Positions 27,055 through 40,417 of a stretch of 64,000 nucleotides of DNA are shown piece by piece; the stretch's first letter is position 1; every line of letters starts with the position of its first letter. The stretch comes from Typha latifolia (lineage: Eukaryota; Streptophyta; Magnoliopsida; Poales; Typhaceae). The stretch is from NCBI GenBank assembly GCA_019914945.1, contig CM034099.1, positions 6,510,001 to 6,574,000 on the forward strand, given 5' to 3'. The position numbers were made by a program, and so were the translations under genes. A model generated the notes under the pieces. That model was given only the letters and a program-made list of their open reading frames with translations, searched no databases and was not told the DNA's origin.

Positions 27055-30000
27055 ATGGATCAGGAGAGGGGCACGAGTTCCAACGATCAACAGGTGAGAC
27101 CATCTCTTCCGAAGAATCTAATGTGTGGGAATCGGATTAGGGTTTTTCTTAGGATTATTCGGCCTCAACCTGACAGAGTTGGACGTTAGACAAGTTCCAG
27201 AATGATTCGTAATTCTTAGACCAATTTGAATGATCAAAGTTTGGTATCTTTACATGCATAACTGATCCGCGCTGTTGTGGTTTGCTTTGCATCTCCTCTG
27301 GGATACAAATCTTATCAAAGGGGTGCCCCCGAGCTTCTTCGGTTGATTGACGAGTCCCATAGGTTGTTAGAAACAACTTCCTTATCGCCTAGGGACCAGC
27401 CTTAGATGGAGTACAGCTCGGATCGGTTTAGATACCTTAGGTGTTATGTCGATATGTAGGCTGATCTTGAATTAAGCCCTCGCAGTAATATGTTCCATTG
27501 ATTTTACGTATCAATTCTAACTTTTGTTTTAATTATAATTTCTTTTATCTGAAGTTTTTGAACCACCTTGATTAGTAGGTGTACAGTGTTTCAAAACCTT
27601 GACATCATCACACAAATGATACAACGGTGCATGAATTGTTGGAGATATTTAATCTAAAGCTAACTAACCAGCAATTTAAAAGTCAATATCTGTTCCAGAC
27701 GCACATATGTATGTCCAGTTAGTATCAGTTTTGACCCCAAGAAAAACTGAAATATTTAGGCCAAAACAAATTGGTTTTGGTCGACAGTCTTAAACCAAAG
27801 TCAAATCACCAATCTTTGTTGGTCTCATCTTAGTAATGAATTTATCCTTTGGTTTTGAGTGAGTTTGGGCAGTTATTTTTCTTCTTGTCCAAAAATCCAA
27901 AGTCCAAACCATAAATTTATGTATATGTATATACTTGCAAGACATTTGTGAAAGAGAAAATACATGCACGAAGGTTGTGGATAAAATACAAAGTATTCTC
28001 TGCAACAAGCCTTCATCCTCTCTTTTCTTTACAGGCAAGTAAATCAGCTGATAGGGGACCACCTATTCCGTTTGGTGAAATATTATTGTACCAAATTATA
28101 TTGTCACGATGTTACAAGACGTCCAATTATATGCGGTACCTGCTAGATAACTGATTCAACCCCTATTGATTTTTGTTATTGCAGTTCCAATGGAGGAGTT
28201 ACTACAAAACTCTACTTCTTTTATCATATCAGAGCTTTGGCGTTGTATATGGTGACTTAAGTACATCTCCCCTTTATGTATATAAAAGTACATTTTCAGG
28301 GAGGCTACACCGTTACCAAGATGAAGAGACAATATTTGGCGTGTTTTCCTTGATTTTTTGGACTTTCACTATGATCCCATTGCTCAAGTATGTCATAATT
28401 GTGTTGAGCGCGGATGATAATGGCGAAGGTGCGCAATTTGATGTTTTTAAGTTGGTCAGCAAATGAGGCAAGGCAAATAAAATTCTCAGGCTTGGCTTGG
28501 TACTTATATTGCTCAAATAATCACAAGCTCAGCTTGAGTTTAAGCACTAATTGATGTTCAAGCTCGGGCAATTCAATATCTGAAAAATTGTGAAACGAGC
28601 TTTTAATGAACTAAGTAGACCTTTAATTAAATCAATCAAATTACCTTTGATCAATCTTGGCTTATTATTAGCAGAGCTCTTTAAATAAGATGGAGATGGA
28701 CTTTTTTGATAAGAAAAGGTGCTGGAAACCAAGCTGTTACCTTGCCAAGCCTGGGTTATTTGGTTCAGATTGTGTGCCCTGCCTGCACCCATGGATTCAA
28801 TATCTTTTCTTTTTATGCATTTGAGCATTACTTATAACTATGGAAATATGTACAGGAGGAACATTTGCTCTATACTCCCTCCTTTGCAGGCATGCAAAGT
28901 TCAGTTTGCTTCCAAATCAGCAAGCAGCTGATGAGGAACTCTCTACATATTATAGGAATGGATTCGAAAATCGCAATCACATTTCTTCTCCACTGAAAAG
29001 GTTTCTGGAGAAGCATAAACGGCTGAGAACTTGTCTACTTATTATAGTTTTATTTGGTGCCTGCATGTTAATAGGTGATGGTGTCCTTACACCAGCAATT
29101 TCAGGTAAGGATGCTGTGTAATTTATTTCTGTGTTTTCATTTTTGTGTTTAGTTTTTGCCATTGGATAATCTTCAGTTTATTTTTCATAGTCCCTATGGC
29201 CTTTGTTATCACATTTCATGTAAGACTCTTCTCTTACAATTTGTGATTTCAGTTTTGTCGTCCATTTCTGGATTGCAAGTCCGTGCCACTGGATTACATG
29301 ATGGTATGTGCCTTTTCCTTTTTCCTGTGGATTATTAGGTGGTTGTCATATTGTGTTTCTTTGCTGTTGTTTATCTCTTTCTGAATTTGGTTAATGTCTT
29401 ATTCTAATTTTTTTTATTCCTTGCACAATAAGCTTTTTGTCTTGACCATTTAACCACTCCTAAGATGGTAGTTGGAAAAAGTTTGGCTTGACAGAAACTA
29501 GGAAGCATCTGCCAGTGCAAATTTGAAAATGCTGAATGTGGTCATATTGAGGCCATTATGTGATTGAATGATATCACATGAACCATTTTGATTTCCTTAC
29601 GTAGCAGAATGTACATGTTGCATTCATGGATATACATGTTTTAGTTATGCATAAGGAATATTCCTTCTATATACATATAGCAGAGAACGTGTGTAAACAA
29701 TCATTATAGCTCGAATAGATCAGATAAGGAACCTTTGCTTGTATTTTCTGATATGGTAAGTTGATAATTGACCTCTCAAATTTTGGAATGTATATAGGGG
29801 CTTTCACATGGATGCAACTCAAAGCTTTCAATATAAATTTGTGCTAATATATCATCCAAGGAATGGAACTGACCCCTGAAGCCCTAATATTCCATGCATG
29901 CAACTCAGATTGATTTGGCCAACGTAACCAAATAGTGCCAATTATGCACTCACCCTTGATCTCCATTCTCCTCTTCTTTGTGTTATCTAATTGGTCATTC

Positions 30001-33000
30001 ATCTTTGATGGTCCTCAATACTTCTCCTTCTCTTATCTTTCCTTGCTTTAAATAAAAGACAATGGCTTGCGATGGATTAGGGATGTGAAATACAAGGTGA
30101 AATACACAATCTTCTATCATTCCTAACTATTTTATCTGAAAAACTCATTGTAGCAGATTTTTTTTTCAAAAAAAAAAAAATTAAATTTGGCGCTCTCTTA
30201 ATAGCGTCCTCTAAGTCTATACTTTTGGGACCTACATTTGTTAAAGTTTCAAAGTTGCTTACAGAGATTTGCACCATTCTTGTAGGGAAGAAAATATTGT
30301 CCTTTTGTCAGCGTAAAAGCTTCAGTATTTTTTTAATCTTGTTGTATTGTTGGTTTCTGTATTTAACTTTTCCCTGGTATACAGGAACGGTGGTAATTAT
30401 TTCATGCATTGTGCTGATTGGCCTCTTTGCTTTACAACACAGAGGTACTCAAAAGGTGGCATTCCTGTTTGCACCTGTTGTTATCATTTGGCTCTTATGC
30501 ATTGCTGCAGTTGGAGTATACAACATCATTCACTGGAACCCCAGAATATATCATGCTTTGTCTCCATACTATGTTGTTAAGTTCTTCAAAACGACGGGAA
30601 AAGATGGTTGGATTTCTCTTGGAGGAATACTTCTTTCAATAACAGGTGAATGACAGAACCAGCCCTTACTTTGATGCGATCTGCGGCCTTTTCTTTTTCA
30701 TCTATAAACAACATAGAATTTATGAGTATACGTAACGTTTGCAGGTACAGAAGCTATGTTTGCGGATCTTGGTCACTTCTCTGAAGCATCTATTAGGGTA
30801 TGCTGAGCTAAGTGTAGTCATCAGATTTATTGTATCAAATTTATGTTGATAGTAACGGAGATAAATAAGGGTTCCAGATAAGAATAATATAAAATGTGAC
30901 CAAGGGATAATAGGGAATAGCTATACAAGTATAGAAGAAATCTGTTATTTAAGTTGGCATATTAATGTATGGGAGCGCAAGATATCTGTGGATTGTAGTA
31001 CTTCATACTTCTGTTTAAAGTTATTTCCATTGTTCTTTGAAACAACCAACCCTGCTTTGCTTTAAAGATTATCATATTATTATTATCTCTGAATGATGTT
31101 GCTAGAAGTGGTTGTACATTCTAAAAATATTTTCACCATTATATAATAGTTCCACTAAAAGCAACAGGTGCATCTGCTTCTGTAGGAGAGATTTTAAATT
31201 AGTGGGACTAGCTCCTTTTTGTTGTTAAGATGAGGAGTTTTTTGTAGTTTGCAACCGTGCAGTTAGTTGAAATTTGGTTTCCATATGTTTTTATCATTTG
31301 GATAAAGATCAATACTTTGATCTTCAGTTAAAGAATTCCATCCTCTTATTTACTTGCCAGATTAGCACCATCAATTTCAGTACTCATGTCTGATATATGG
31401 AAGACTTTGATAGTTCATAATATGTATTTCAGATCTGTCAATTATTGCAATTCACTCGTCACAGCTTGGAAATATGTATCTCATTACCTCGAGTTAAATT
31501 ACTTAGTTATAGAGAAAAGGAGAAAACTGAAGGGGATGACTCATCAGCATCCATCAGGCTAGCATGATGCAGATGGGAGAGAAGGGACGCATGGGCTGAA
31601 ATATTGACCAATGCAAATCAATGAGGAGTCTTGGGGTTCTTCAGCAATGGGGTGCAGGGAGCTAGAGGAGCTATCTAGGCCCCAGACTGACTAGAATTCA
31701 AGAATGATGTCCAGTCGCAAGATATTGTTGCTGAGGGCAGTGATCCTGAAAGGACTCACCAATGGACTGAGGGCCCAGACTTGGGATTGGACTGGCACTG
31801 CCAATGATTGCTTAGCAAGATTTCTGCATGTCATATGCTGCAACATTATTTAGTAACATGAAATTTTGGCTGGAAAAGGACATATGCGAAAGAAATAAAC
31901 TCACAACCAGGGCAAGGATTTGATGGCCACAGACAGTGTATGCTCCATAACATGCTTTGTGTCACCTTGTTATGTTCAACTGGGCAAACCATGATGGCTC
32001 ATTAAGGATGGAGGAAATGATTATTTGATCAGCCTTTGATGATTTTTTACTTATATCATCTGAATAAGAATGGCCTCCATTCATGGCCAACACAGTAGAG
32101 TGGTGCAACAAGAAAATCCTTAATGGAGATTTTAAAAGATGACCTGATGAGCCTACGTTTTACTTCAAGTCTTCAATCATATGAATAAAGGGCATCTATT
32201 CATGACCTTTTGTTTAGGATACCTAGATAAATTCTCTAGTCTAGCAGTATTTTTATATATTATAATAAATAGAGGATTGAAAAAGAATTAAGGCCTCGAC
32301 ATCCTCAATACAGAATCAATGTCTAGAAATATTTGCAGATGTACTCTATTAAACATGATGTAGCATAGTTGAAATGAATGGAGAGAAGAAAGTGAAATAA
32401 GGGCTTAGGCCAGTTTTCATATAGAAAGGGTTATAGAAAAAAAGAGTATTAGGAGAGAATGAGGAGGAAATTTGAAAAAGAATCACACGGAAGAGGGGAA
32501 ACAAATGGCTAGATTTGTAAGGAAAAGCAGTTTGAAGTTAGAATTTGGAAATGAGGGGTTGTGAGGAGGAAGAAAACGCCATCATGCTGCTAAAAATGTG
32601 AAGTATTTAGGAGTTCAGGCTTGTCACTATTAACATAATGTCACTTGGAGAATATTAAATTTTTATGGTCAGCTCAGTGATGTCGCACTGAAGATTGCAG
32701 GATTAATATGCAAACTTCTGAAGATTTGAAGACATTAATTTAACAAATACATGAGTTCGTTTGCTATATTTGGAGGATCTTTTTTCCTTCCAAATCAATA
32801 TTGATTTCATGTCACTTGTTCAATATCATGACTTATATATCCTCTACGTTTGGCAATGTGAAGCTTTGATGATTCATTGCACTTCTGAGAAACTCCACAC
32901 CGGTTGAACATATTTGTTTGATTGACTCCCTAGGATCAACATTTTCTTGTTTATATAGTATTTATTACCTGTGATGTCCTACACATTTCAGATGTTCATG

Positions 33001-34891
33001 CATTCCTATAATAATTCATATTTCTCAATTTTGTGCTTTCCACCAAGAAATTATTCAATGTTACTCTTTTCTGCTTCCATCTAATTTTCCTATATTAATT
33101 CCACCTGTCTATATGCAGCTGGCATTCGTGTGTGTCATTTATCCCTGTTTAGTACTGCAATATATGGGCCAGGCAGCATTTCTTTCTAGAAACTTCTCTG
33201 ATGTGCCTACAAGCTTTTATGAATCTATTCCACGTAAGTCTCCATTTATACTATTAGTAGTATAGATTTCATTTTTTTCAATATGATAACTTTTGAAATT
33301 ATATCGTTGTCTATCTTGCAGGTCCTGTTTTCTGGCCTATCTTTGTGGTGGCAACTCTTGCTTCTATTGTTGCTAGCCAAGCTGTCATTTCAGCAACATT
33401 TTCAATTGTCAAGCAGTGTCATGCTTTGGGTTGTTTTCCTCGTGTCAAGGTTGTTCATACATCAAGATGGATCTATGGTCAGATATATATACCTGAGATA
33501 AACTGGATCCTGATGGTCCTCTGTTTGGCTGTAACAATCGGCTTCCAGGACACAACAGTTATTGGAAATGCTTATGGTAAGTGGTTACATACTTACATTA
33601 TAAGGGCATATTGGTATATGTATATGCTAATACATCATCTTAATGTATTTTTCCATTGTTTTTTTATAATCATGTTTATTTCTTCAATGGGTATATCTTG
33701 TCTTGCCAACTGTGCATTCTTAATCTGCTAAAAGAAAGTTGCTAATGGGCCCATATGTATATAAGGACATCATCTAAGCTGGGTATCCTGTTAATTTCAG
33801 GTATTGCTTGTATGACGGTTATGTTTGTGACAACATGGTTGATGGCATTAGTTATCATCTTTGTATGGGAAAAGAATGTCATCTTTGCCTTGTTATTCCT
33901 CTTATTTTTTGGATCAATTGAGGCCATATATCTTTCCTCTTCTCTCATAAAAGTTCCCCAAGGAGGATGGGCACCTCTTGCACTCTCTTTTGTCTTCATG
34001 GTTATCATGTATGTATGGCACTATGGGACACGGAGAAAATATCTGTTTGACCTTCAAAACAAGGTGTCAATGAAATGGATTCTCACCCTCGGCCCCAGCC
34101 TTGGAATAGTTCGTGTCCCTGGAATTGGACTCATTTACACAGAGCTAGTGACAGGAGTACCTTCTATCTTCTCCCATTTTGTTACAAATCTTCCTGCTTT
34201 CCATCAAGTTTTAGTCTTTGTTTGTGTGAAGTCAGTGCCAGTGCCGTATGTTCCACCAGACGAACGATATCTTATAGGACGGATCGGACCTAGACCCTAC
34301 CGAATGTACAGGTGCATTATTAGGTACGGTTACAAAGATGTGCAGAGGGATGATGACAATTTTGAGAACCATTTGGTGATGAGCATTGCGAAGTTCATTC
34401 AGATGGAAGCTGATGAAACTTCCTCCTCTGGGAGTTATGATGCATCTACCGAAGGGAGAATGGCTGTCATACAAACTTCTGATGCATCTTGCACAAGGCT
34501 GGTAATGGCAGATGCTGATGACGATATAGGTGCCTCCATTACTTTTAGAAGCAGCAAATCAGAAACACTTCAGAGCTTGCAGTCAATATACGAGCAGGAA
34601 TCACCGAGTTTAAGCCGCCGACGCCGGGTGCGCTTTGAGCTGCCTGAATCACAGCATATGGATCCTCAAGTGAAAGAAGAGCTATTGGCACTTGTAGAGG
34701 CTAAGCATGCTGGTGTTGCATACATCATGGGCCATTCTTATATTAAGGCCAGGAGAAATTCCTCTTTCCTGAAGAAGTTTGTCATAGATGTTGCTTACTC
34801 TTTCCTCCGGAAGAACTGTAGGGGGCCATCTGTGGCCTTGAACATCCCTCACATCAGTCTCATTGAAGTTGGTATGATCTACTATGTCTAG
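27055..34891 (+). CDS. HAK/KUP/KT potassium transporter (KUP4/TRH1-like)
   Basis: Nine coding exons: 27055-27093, 28185-28428, 28856-29104, 29253-29303, 30385-30645, 30745-30797, 33119-33233, 33322-33576 and 33801-34891. The frame is kept throughout, giving 785 residues. A K_trans family integral membrane protein that moves K+ (probably with H+) across the plasma membrane or tonoplast. The family signature [13 protein letters not shown] sits at residues 32-44. Other conserved stretches are [73 protein letters not shown] and [11 protein letters not shown]. About twelve hydrophobic segments precede a ~250-residue cytosolic tail ending in the family's [11 protein letters not shown]. From memory the closest match is the KUP4/TRH1 clade, not the KUP2/6/8 clade. 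Full length, with no disabling change. Confidence 0.95.
31990..32220. repeat. Diverged ~100-bp direct repeat in KUP intron 6
   Basis: Within the 2.3-kb intron 30798-33118, two adjacent segments (about 31990-32090 and 32115-32220) share an ordered series of blocks: TTTTTACTT, ATCATCTGAATAA versus ATCATATGAATAA, and CCATTCATGGCC versus CTATTCATGACC. It may be an old duplication or a TE fragment. No coding sense is seen. Confidence 0.4.
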
Positions 34892-36781
34892 TCGGTTAGG
34901 TAATTGCGAGAGATGGTGTAAGATATCTATCTGATGGCCGCTGAGCAAGGTAAGTTGTTCATTGCCATCTATTGAAGTTTAGCTGACAGTTACCAACTTA
35001 GTAAGTTTTTAATTCTACCTTTTAGTCGATATTTTATGTTGTCAGGAACTGTATCATAATCAGTGGAAAGTCTTTTTGAGTATGCCATGACAATCAGTAG
35101 TTAATATTTTACCCGTCTAAATCCTTCGTTTCACTTTGTTTGGTTTGTGATAAATACTATCTCCTTGTGGGAAGTTGCAGAGCAGAAGAAAACGAGATTA
35201 CGGAAGACTAAACTTACTTCTACCAAGTGCACTTTACTTGCAAGAGGTCCTACTTTTGTCTTTCGCGAAGGTGATCTTACTAGGATCTTTTGTCCGTACG
35301 TATACTATCTAGAGTTCACTTGAGGCGATTTTTCTAGGATCTTTTTCTGTACGTATACCCCTCGCAGAGTCTCTTATTTATGTGTAAACTGTATAACCTT
35401 ATAAATTTGATATTTGCACATAAAAACTTCTCAAAATCCTTCTCTCAGGTCGTTATTATTATTATTTTTCATTATTTATACTCAAATCATCTGAAAATCT
35501 TTTTGAGTTATATGACATTATATATATATATATATATATATATATAGCTAGATGGCTTTTAATCCTTTTTTTATTCCATTATGCAAAATTTGCAAGTAAA
35601 TTAGGCACAATCTGTCCCCTTGGTAGATAACCACTTTCTCAAAGGCTCAAATCTTCCTTTCAATTGTGAAATAGGAACAATCTTCTTCTTGCATAAGCCT
35701 TCTTATTCTAAAATTAATAACTAAACAATAATTAAGTGAACAACGCCAAAGTGAATGGGGCCTTAATATTTACCTAGCTCCAGCTAAGGCTTGAAGTAAG
35801 ATTGTATGATCCAGCTCAAGCATGACCCCTTTAAACTTCCCCTACTCGTAACCACAATATAAGACACACGGAAATTAACCATGAAAACATAATGGAAGTT
35901 GTGGTAGTAAATCCAGTTTCCAGTAATCCATCCGTGTTTTCCCAGTAGCGTTTGGACTAAAACATAGCTCCACCAAGCAAGCAGTGTTACTCTGGACGGG
36001 ACTAAATATCAAACATAAGATTAGTGGCTGCCATACTGGCCAACCTACAACATAATCTGTCAAGAGAGCAGTATTTCTTTATGATGAACTGGATGAGATT
36101 GAGTTGTTGTGAATGGTCTGTCTTCCCTGCACGAACACTTCTGTAGCAGTCTGTAGTCCAACAATCTTATAGTTGATGTAAATAAAATTTGCATGTGAAA
36201 AATTAGAAACTAAAGTAATAGTCACACAAAATGTGATATCATGAACGCATTTTAAAACAAATGGTAAAAGCTAGTTGGTAAAAATATTTTACAGAAATTG
36301 ATTTCAATTGAGTTGTTCATGGAACAATTAATCTCATAGCTAAACAGAAACCCTCATGACATTTAATAGATCTTTTCTACATGGACTCTACAGTAAAGAC
36401 AAAATAACTACATATAAGCATACCCGTCTTCTTCTGATCACAGCTCTTTCTTCTCTGTTTCATTCCAATTGGCAATATGTTTTTGCTCAAGGAAGTATTA
36501 CTTTCCACACTTCATCTGCAGCTTGTCGCTCAGATTTCTGAATTTGGTAAATTAGTTGTTGTGAGTAGAATCAACAGAATCTTCATACATAGAACATCTC
36601 CCCCAAGGGAACTGATAGCTAGCTATCTTCTGTTTCCTTTCACAAATACTTTGGCACCTTTTTCCGATTCTTAACCACAGTTGATGAAAGACATCGGTGC
36701 CAACCAAGTCGCTTAGACCTTTGATCGGGCATGCCGTACATAAGATTGTTGTTAGTTGTTTAACTTATATCCATGATGATA
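34892..36781. other. KUP 3'UTR and spacer to the PPR gene
   Basis: Holds the transporter's 3'UTR, a short duplication (CTAGGATCTTTT...GTACGTATA at about 35279 and 35335), a (TA)13 run at 35521-35546, and the 3' flank of the opposite-strand PPR gene. The two genes converge. No further gene seen. Confidence 0.5.
35521..35546. repeat. (TA)13 microsatellite
   Basis: Thirteen uninterrupted TA units in the 3' spacer of the potassium transporter gene. Confidence 0.9.
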
Positions 36782-38890
36782 TCATACATTCCTCACAGAG
36801 TTTTCCATCACCAAAGCATTGCTATTCATCTCATCAACTGGGATTCCCTTCTCTTTCATCTCCTCCTGAAGGGCAAGTGCCTTAACTTCATCTCCACATA
36901 TTTTGTAGGCACGCACTAGTAAGCTATACATGTCACTGTCAGGAGTAATGTTATTCTGTAACATTTGTCCATACAACTTGTCAACCTCTTGTATTTTTCC
37001 CTCATTAGCCATAGCACTGATAAATGCATAATACGTCTTTAATGCAGGTTTGATGCCTAGGTTTCCCATTTCTTCATATAGTTCAGAAGCTCTACTAGTA
37101 TTGCCAACATTGCAGCATCCTGAGATTAGCGTGTTATATGTGATCACATCAGGGATCAATCCTTCATCTCTTAAACGACATGCCATTTCCTCAGCTTTAG
37201 ATACATGTCCTTCTCCACAAAAACCTTTTATAAGAGAATTATAAGTTACAATACTTGGAGAGATCCCTTTACCCTTCATGTCGTCAATCATCCGAGAAGC
37301 TTTATTAATAGCACCAGTATCAACATATGCATCAATAAGCATGTTGTAAATCCGTACATTTGGTAAGACATCTCTATCCACCATGCTGGTGAAGATTGCT
37401 TCGGCTTCCACTATCTTCCCCTTCTTGCACAAGGCATTCACGAGAGAGCCATAAGACACAATATTTGGTTTGAGACCCATCTCCTCTTGCATGTCATTTA
37501 GAATACTGAAACACCTTTCAAACTGTCCATCCCTCCCATAAGCATCAATCAGGGTATTGTATGTCTCTACTTTAGGGGCCACTCCATTTTTCACCATCTC
37601 ATTTACTAAATTTTCGGCGTCTTCCATCCTATTTAGCTTGCAAAATCCATTTATAAGTGAATTATAAGTGATGTGGTCTGGCCTTGCTTTACGCAAACTC
37701 ATCTGCATCATCACCGACGAAGCCCTCTCTAAGTCACCAATCCGGCAATAACCATCAACAATCGTATTGTAAATCACAGTCGTCGGAGCCATCCCCTTCT
37801 CCACCATTCTTTCCAGCACGTCTTCTGCCTTAGAAACTTTTCCATCCTTGCAAAGACCATTCAACAAAATACTACAAGTATAATCCCCAATCTTGACACC
37901 CTTCCTAACAGATTCTTCAAAGAGAGCAAGGGAAGCCTCCGTATCCCCACACCTTGAATGCCCATCAAACAGAATGCTATATGTAAACCCATCCGGCACC
38001 AGCCGATTCGCCACCATCTCTTCCAACAAACCCCTCGTTTCCTCCACCCGGCCAGCACGACAAAGCCCAGAAAGCAAAACATTATATGTGATCACATTCG
38101 GCTTAACACCTAAATCCACCATCCTACCTCTCAACCCAAAAGCAGCATCCAAATTCCCAACCTTGCAATACCCATCGATCATCGTATTGCAAGTAACAAG
38201 GTTTGTTGCCACTCTCCTCTCAGTCATTTCATCGAACAGCTTAACGGCATCTTCTCCTCGCCTCTCCTTCCACAGGGCAGCAATCAACACATTGTAGGAG
38301 AAAGTATCCGCCTTTACTCCATCTCTCCTCTCCATCCGCGCCAACAAATCCAACGCGCCATCGAGATCCCCAGACTTCGCCGCGGCTTGTATCGCCTTGT
38401 TGTAGGCGAAGACGTCGGGTCGAGTCCCCGAGGCTTCGATCTGCGAAAAGACGAATTGAGTATCCTTGTATCGGCGAAGGGAGACAAGAGTTTCGAGGAA
38501 GAGGTTGCAGGAGGAGAGGGAAGGGAACGGGAGGTGGTCGCTGGCGATGTAAGACAGGAGTCTGAGGCCGTCGTCGGCAAGCCTGAGGTCGGCGCAGGCG
38601 GCGATGAGGACGCTTCCGGCGGAGAAGAGTAGGGGCGTGGAGGAGAGGGGTAGGGTTTGGTAGAGGTGGAAAGGGGAAGGGAAGAGGTTTGGTTGGGAGG
38701 AGACTAGGGTTTTGGTTAGGTTGACGGCGGCGTGGAAGCGGTTTAGCTCGAGGAGGGAGACGAGCTTTGTTATGGGCTCTGTGGTCGGATTGGGTGGTAG
38801 GGAGGTCAGAGATCGCCATGGGAGGAGAGAAAAGAGGATTTGGATGGGATTTTGTGGTTTGTTGAGGGTAGATCGGAGTAGTTGCGCCAT
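36782..38890 (-). CDS. P-class pentatricopeptide repeat protein, probably mitochondrial
   Basis: Intronless reverse-strand gene of 702 residues. The first ~35 residues (MAQLLRSTLNKPQNP...) are rich in Arg, Ser and Leu and poor in acids, as in an organellar targeting peptide. From about residue 135 to the end run about sixteen 35-residue PPR motifs with the usual YN-LI-G/A cores, such as DTFSYNVLIAAL, NLVTCNTMIDGY, DHITYNSLINGF and DVITYNTLISGC. PPR proteins bind organellar RNA, one motif per base, and act in RNA processing, stability or translation. There is no E, DYW or SMR domain, so it is plain P-class. Motif order and wording resemble the At5g12100 family, recalled from memory, with a shorter C-terminus. 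The protein ends soon after the last motif with a short non-repeat tail. Confidence 0.93.
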   Translation of the reverse strand: MAQLLRSTLNKPQNPIQILFSLLPWRSLTSLPPNPTTEPITKLVSLLELNRFHAAVNLTKTLVSSQPNLFPSPFHLYQTLPLSSTPLLFSAGSVLIAACADLRLADDGLRLLSYIASDHLPFPSLSSCNLFLETLVSLRRYKDTQFVFSQIEASGTRPDVFAYNKAIQAAAKSGDLDGALDLLARMERRDGVKADTFSYNVLIAALWKERRGEDAVKLFDEMTERRVATNLVTCNTMIDGYCKVGNLDAAFGLRGRMVDLGVKPNVITYNVLLSGLCRAGRVEETRGLLEEMVANRLVPDGFTYSILFDGHSRCGDTEASLALFEESVRKGVKIGDYTCSILLNGLCKDGKVSKAEDVLERMVEKGMAPTTVIYNTIVDGYCRIGDLERASSVMMQMSLRKARPDHITYNSLINGFCKLNRMEDAENLVNEMVKNGVAPKVETYNTLIDAYGRDGQFERCFSILNDMQEEMGLKPNIVSYGSLVNALCKKGKIVEAEAIFTSMVDRDVLPNVRIYNMLIDAYVDTGAINKASRMIDDMKGKGISPSIVTYNSLIKGFCGEGHVSKAEEMACRLRDEGLIPDVITYNTLISGCCNVGNTSRASELYEEMGNLGIKPALKTYYAFISAMANEGKIQEVDKLYGQMLQNNITPDSDMYSLLVRAYKICGDEVKALALQEEMKEKGIPVDEMNSNALVMENSVRNV

Positions 38891-40417
38891 TTTCCCCCTT
38901 CTTTTTTCTTCCCGGTGAGGAGGAGAGGTTTAAAAAAGGTTTTAAAAAGGAGATGATGCTAGAAACGACCATCAAGACACTAATATACATACACATAGAT
39001 AGTAGAATTTGTTATATTGAAGGTGTTAAATTGAAAAAAAAAAGAGCCACGATCTTATTCTTAACATTTTTTTTAATCTAAAATATGGGTTGAATGCTCT
39101 GTTGTGAGCCTAAAATTAATTACGAGACAGTCCGTCACATAATATTTTGTTAATAAATAAATTTAAGCATTTTATAGGTTTTAGATCATTAAAAAATTTA
39201 ATGTATCATTATAACAAAATAAATAAGAGGGTCTAGGTCCAACAAAACACTATCTATCTTGCCATATGTTTCACTTCAACCTTTTATGCTAACAAGTAGC
39301 ATCAATAAAAGTATTAGCTAACTCATAATCAGAGACTTATTTTTATCAGAATGAACTCATTTGAACAGAAAATATTTACTAGAGGCAGCAGTGGAAGAGA
39401 ATAGTTTTTAACATTACTTGTGAGCTAAAGAAAGGTGGTTTTTTTTCTTAAAATCACCTGGCAATTGGGAAGTTGATATGCAAATATCCAAATGTCCTTT
39501 GGAGTGAAGGATAAAATTTCGGTTTAGTCGTAGGCTGAAATCCGAATAATGTTTCATGTTGAAAGTAACTCTTCTTTTTCATGTGAAAGCAATCTGAGCA
39601 GCTCTCTGACTATGTTTGATGAATCAGCAACCTGAAGATACCAGTAGAGCCATTTGATAAACTACAACTTGAGTTCAACTAGAAGGCCTACACAGGAGTA
39701 GAAACCTGAATCAATTAGCAGATCAGTTGGAATACTGATGGATATAAACCTTTTACACCTAGGCACAAATTAATAGGATTTTTAAGAGAATGATTAAATT
39801 AAGCATTCAGAATATTTCCAGTACAACATCACTTGTCTCAAGCAAGTCTAATCATATATTACTCGAGTCTCCAGAGGTGGTGCTCATATAAAGGCTGAAA
39901 AGGTACAAAAAACAAACATTTGGACAAGTGAAGAGACCAAACCCCAGTAGCCTTTGCTTACATAGGTTTGCTTGAAAGACTGAAACTGGTTGCTTGCTCT
40001 GAGAAGAACTATGTACCTGAGGCAGTAAAGCTCTAATGCTGATAGCATGGAGGTAAGCCATGTAATATGATCTTTCCTCTTTTCTATTTTAAATATCAAG
40101 GAATGAAGAGAAAACAGCAAGCAGATTTAGCTTGCTTTGGAATTATTAAAAAGGAAAGAGAGAAGACCACAGTGTTCTGCTATGCCTTCTCTAGGTCGGC
40201 TGCAGCTTTTATTCAGATGAGAGGAAGTTGCTTGGATAAAGATTGTATGAGCAGGACTGTCAGAACAAATGTGGGATGAACAAATATCACATGAAGGACT
40301 TGTGGAAGACTTGAATTAGTGCGAGTGAAGATAGAACGCATGGATGCCCCATCTTCCACTCGGTCAAGGGGGAAGGATTTTGTTTTGGAGAGCAACTATA
40401 TCTGGAAGAGAGCTCTC
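38891..40417. other. Spacer between the PPR and CCCH genes
   Basis: Holds the PPR promoter (GC-balanced near 38900, AT-rich beyond 39000) and the 3'UTR of the CCCH gene, which is transcribed in the same direction. No additional gene supported. Confidence 0.5.

Noticed and set aside
28490..28600. AAGCTCAGCTTGAG-type palindromic words in KUP intron 2, similar to the hexamer run near 49541
   Set aside because: The shared words are short and low in complexity; not enough to call a common element.
32540..32570. AAATGAGGGGTTGTG purine tract resembling the TRIM polypurine tract
   Set aside because: No LTR follows and no primer-binding site precedes it; a short chance match.
38241..38996. 251-codon open frame overlapping the PPR gene in another frame
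   Set aside because: It lies over the GC-rich 5' end of the PPR gene, has Pro/Arg-rich low-complexity content, and has no domain or splice support. It is a shadow of the PPR coding sequence.
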